Shown here: one piece after another, positions 39,571 to 41,070 of the stretch
How positions within the stretch are numbered: the stretch's first letter is position 1
Layout of the letters: the number at the start of each line of letters is the position of its first letter
Origin: Streptomyces sp. LS1784
Lineage (GTDB): Bacteria; Actinomycetota; Actinomycetes; Streptomycetales; Streptomycetaceae
NCBI RefSeq assembly: GCF_020103755.1
Contig: NZ_JAHSQD010000001.1
Coordinates: forward strand, 38,270 to 79,339
Reading direction: 5' to 3'
Length of the DNA stretch: 41,070 nt
Translations under genes and position numbers: made by a program
The notes under the pieces: model-generated
Seen by the model: only the letters and a program-made list of their open reading frames with translations
Told to the model about the DNA's origin: nothing
The model's database searches: none

Positions 39571-40109
39571 GCCACCAGGTTGGTGCGCGTGGAGACGCGG
39601 GGGAGCGGTATCGGTATGTGGGTCCGGCTGAGCCGAAGGCGCTCGTCCGGGCGGGTGGTGAGGGCCGGAGCATCCGCTCGTCGGCGGACTTCGGCGCGTG
39701 GGTCTCTGCGCTGACCCTGGATGAGTCGGCCGAGCCGTTCACGTTCGTCGTCGATGGCGGTGGGGTGCTGCGACTGGCTCCGCGCCGCAGCGAACACGTG
39801 GTGTGTGCGGGCGGCGGAGAGGTGCTGAGCGCCGGTGAGATGAGCTTCCGTGAGGAGTCCGGGCGGTGGGTGGTCGAGGAGGTCAGCAACCAGTCGACCG
39901 GCTACTGCCCGGACGTCGACTCATGGCCGGCCGTGGCCGAGGCCCTGGATCGGATCGGAATTCATCGCCCGTCCGGGTTCACACACGAGGTGGTCTTCCG
40001 CCGATGCCGCTCCTGCCGGGAGCTCAACATCGTGCGGGAGGAGGACTTCGTCTGCGTCTTCTGCGGCGAGGACCTGCCGCGGGAGTGGAACGTCAGGGAG
40101 CCCGGGTGA
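39567..40109 (+). CDS. Unknown protein with C-terminal zinc ribbon
   Basis: 180 residues from the GTG overlapping the previous stop (VSHQVGARGDAGERYRYVGP). The middle reads SADFGAWVSALTLDESAEPF and ESGRWVVEEVSNQSTGYCPD; the C-terminus has CRSCRELN and CVFCGEDLP about 13 residues apart, a C-x2-C/C-x2-C zinc ribbon. The central part reads like a compact beta-rich domain found in Streptomyces proteins of unknown role. The stop overlaps a further GTG start (GTGA, 40106-40109). Confidence 0.75.
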   Translation: MSHQVGARGDAGERYRYVGPAEPKALVRAGGEGRSIRSSADFGAWVSALTLDESAEPFTFVVDGGGVLRLAPRRSEHVVCAGGGEVLSAGEMSFREESGRWVVEEVSNQSTGYCPDVDSWPAVAEALDRIGIHRPSGFTHEVVFRRCRSCRELNIVREEDFVCVFCGEDLPREWNVREPG

Positions 40110-40219
40110 CTGGTCAGACAGCGGAGATCGCGGCGCGTTGTGGGTGCGGCAGCACGGCGGTGCGACAGGTGAACCAGTTCATCCTTCGCGATGAGTTGTG
40201 GTGGGACTTCGCCCGACCG
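40106..40219 (+). pseudogene. Third overlapping gene, only the 5' part recognisable
   Basis: A GTG coupled to the previous stop opens VTGQTAEIAARCGCGSTAVR and QVNQFILRDELWWDFARPSW. Coding character fades after about 40215: the frame stays open to 40858 but becomes Arg/Gly-rich noise, while the opposite strand there carries a credible frame ending at 40219 (HYTALRQLLVRHAEDLARAI). I infer that the gene was cut by a rearrangement. Family not recognised. Confidence 0.4.
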
Positions 40220-40523
40220 TCATGGGCCGAGCGGAGACCTATCGATCGCCCTGGCGAGATCCTCCGCGTGCCGGACGAGGAGTTGCCGCAAGGCCGTGTA
40301 GTGGTTGAGCGGATCCGGCCGTGGAAGCCGGAACCACGTGTTGGAGCGGCGCAGGAGCCAGTCCCGACGTACTTGATCGGGCTGGTCGGCTTCAACCGGC
40401 CGTGGAGCAAAGCGGGGCTCGCCTCGTGTGATGCAGCGGCCAGCCGTGGAACCGGGGCCGCGGAGCCCGGCCGGCACGCCGCTGGCCGCCCCGTAACGGC
40501 CCTGTGTCGCCAAAAGCAGCAGG

Positions 40524-40551
40524 CCCGGCCGCCCGAAAGAGGGCGGACGGG
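40524..40551 (-). terminator. Rho-independent terminator for leftward transcription
   Basis: CCCGGCCGCCC, loop GAAAGA, GGGCGGACGGG (one mismatch). Read leftward it is followed within a few bases by gctgctttt, a canonical T-rich tail, so it would end transcripts coming from the right. Confidence 0.65.
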
Positions 40552-41070
40552 ACTGCACCGGGGAGACGGGCCCTTTCGCATGCCCAGGGAGAGAAGGACC
40601 CGGGACCAGCTGCTGTCCAGGGCGAACGGCGAGGCCGAGCCGCCCGGTAACTGCTTCGGCGCCGTTCCCGCGTCGGCCAGGTGTGGTGGCGGTCTCAATG
40701 GCGGCCGCCCGGCGTTGACTCAGCGTGGTGGCGGCGGGCCGGTCGGTGATGTTGCCGGGGCCCGTGTGGTGAGTGCGCTCACACGGGAATGTGGTGCACG
40801 ACGACGGATAGTGGTGTCCGTTTTGCACCATTTTGGGACTGTTTGGGTGAGTGGCTGAGGATGTTTGCGCAGGCCGGGAGGGGTCGGCGGGGATCGGCGC
40901 GCTCCGGGCGCCCGCCCCTTGAAGCGGTGCCGGCCTCTCCGGATACGACGGTGGGTCGTAGCGAGGGGGTCTTGTCGATGACCGGTCCGGCCTGGCAACA
41001 ATTGCTGCATCGAGCCACTCCGGCACCTGTCCCGCCGGTGAACGGCCTACCGCCAAGCCACGCCCCGCGA
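40552..41070. other. No recognisable gene to the window end
   Basis: Short leftward frames occur (the best at 40779-41018) but have repeat-like, low-complexity translations and no start signals. No inverted repeats resembling a linear-replicon telomere were noticed, though the true end may lie outside. Confidence 0.4.

Noticed and set aside
40779..41018. Small leftward ORF near the window end
   Set aside because: Repeat-like composition and no start signals; probably noncoding DNA.

Overview
The window is high-GC actinobacterial DNA, almost certainly Streptomyces or a close relative such as Kitasatospora: very strong third-position GC, GTG/TTG starts, ATGA/GTGA gene overlaps, DmdR/IdeR-type iron boxes and many Streptomyces-style IS5, IS1182 and IS605 remnants. 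A primase/helicase replication operon next to an iteron field, plus a complete ParA/ParB module, point to a low-copy (possibly giant linear) plasmid or a plasmid-derived chromosome arm rather than core chromosome.

Layout. (1) 1-4160, replication: a leftward operon of archaeo-eukaryotic-type primase-polymerase, SF3 (phage P4/D5-like) helicase and a small unknown protein, with about 20 copies of an AGCGACtgaagc motif upstream as a putative origin. (2) 4.2-11.8 kb, a worn accessory region: truncated VOC protein, IS5 remnant, GNAT acetyltransferase, NUDIX hydrolase, several small or frameshifted genes, an orphan Imm21-type immunity protein and a DUF1963/YwqG-like protein. (3) 11.9-14.7 kb, partition: a 19-bp palindrome GTGTAAACGsCGTTTACAC lies before parA and twice inside parB, where it is read as the peptide GVNGVYT. 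A second palindrome, TGTTGTCCGCGGACAACA, occurs twice downstream with the same 69-bp period. (4) 14.9-22 kb, single genes (2-hydroxyacid dehydrogenase, P-loop kinase, HAD phosphatase, SnoaL-like protein) among IS wreckage, broken NUDIX genes and an IS605-type right end with no transposase.

(5) 22.0-33.1 kb, the most interesting part: two divergent iron-box-controlled operons. Leftward are a VioC/AsnO-like Fe(II)/2-oxoglutarate hydroxylase, SbnB-like dehydrogenase, PLP group-III decarboxylase, SbnA-like O-phosphoserine-dependent synthase and MATE exporter. Rightward is a complete peptide/nickel-type ABC importer: Tat-dependent lipoprotein, two permeases and a fused double ATPase. With no NRPS or NIS synthetase present, I read this as an aminopolycarboxylate metallophore locus (2,3-diaminopropionate/ethylenediamine chemistry plus a hydroxylated amino acid, probably arginine) that makes, exports and re-imports its product. 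The nearest known relative I can name from memory is the EDHA (ethylenediaminesuccinic acid hydroxyarginine) cluster of Streptomyces scabiei.

(6) 33.2-36.2 kb: an amidase and a divergent LacI-family regulator share a control region with two identical 18-bp palindromes. (7) 36.7-38.6 kb: an ABC-F ribosome-protection protein preceded by a 7-codon leader ORF and a hairpin overlapping its stop codon, suggesting antibiotic-responsive attenuation. (8) 38.6 kb to the end: a frameshifted lipoprotein, a transposase tail, an overlapping set of two intact unknown genes and a broken third, and about 0.5 kb with no recognisable gene. No tRNA, rRNA or CRISPR array was seen. Family names come from motif recognition, not database searches.
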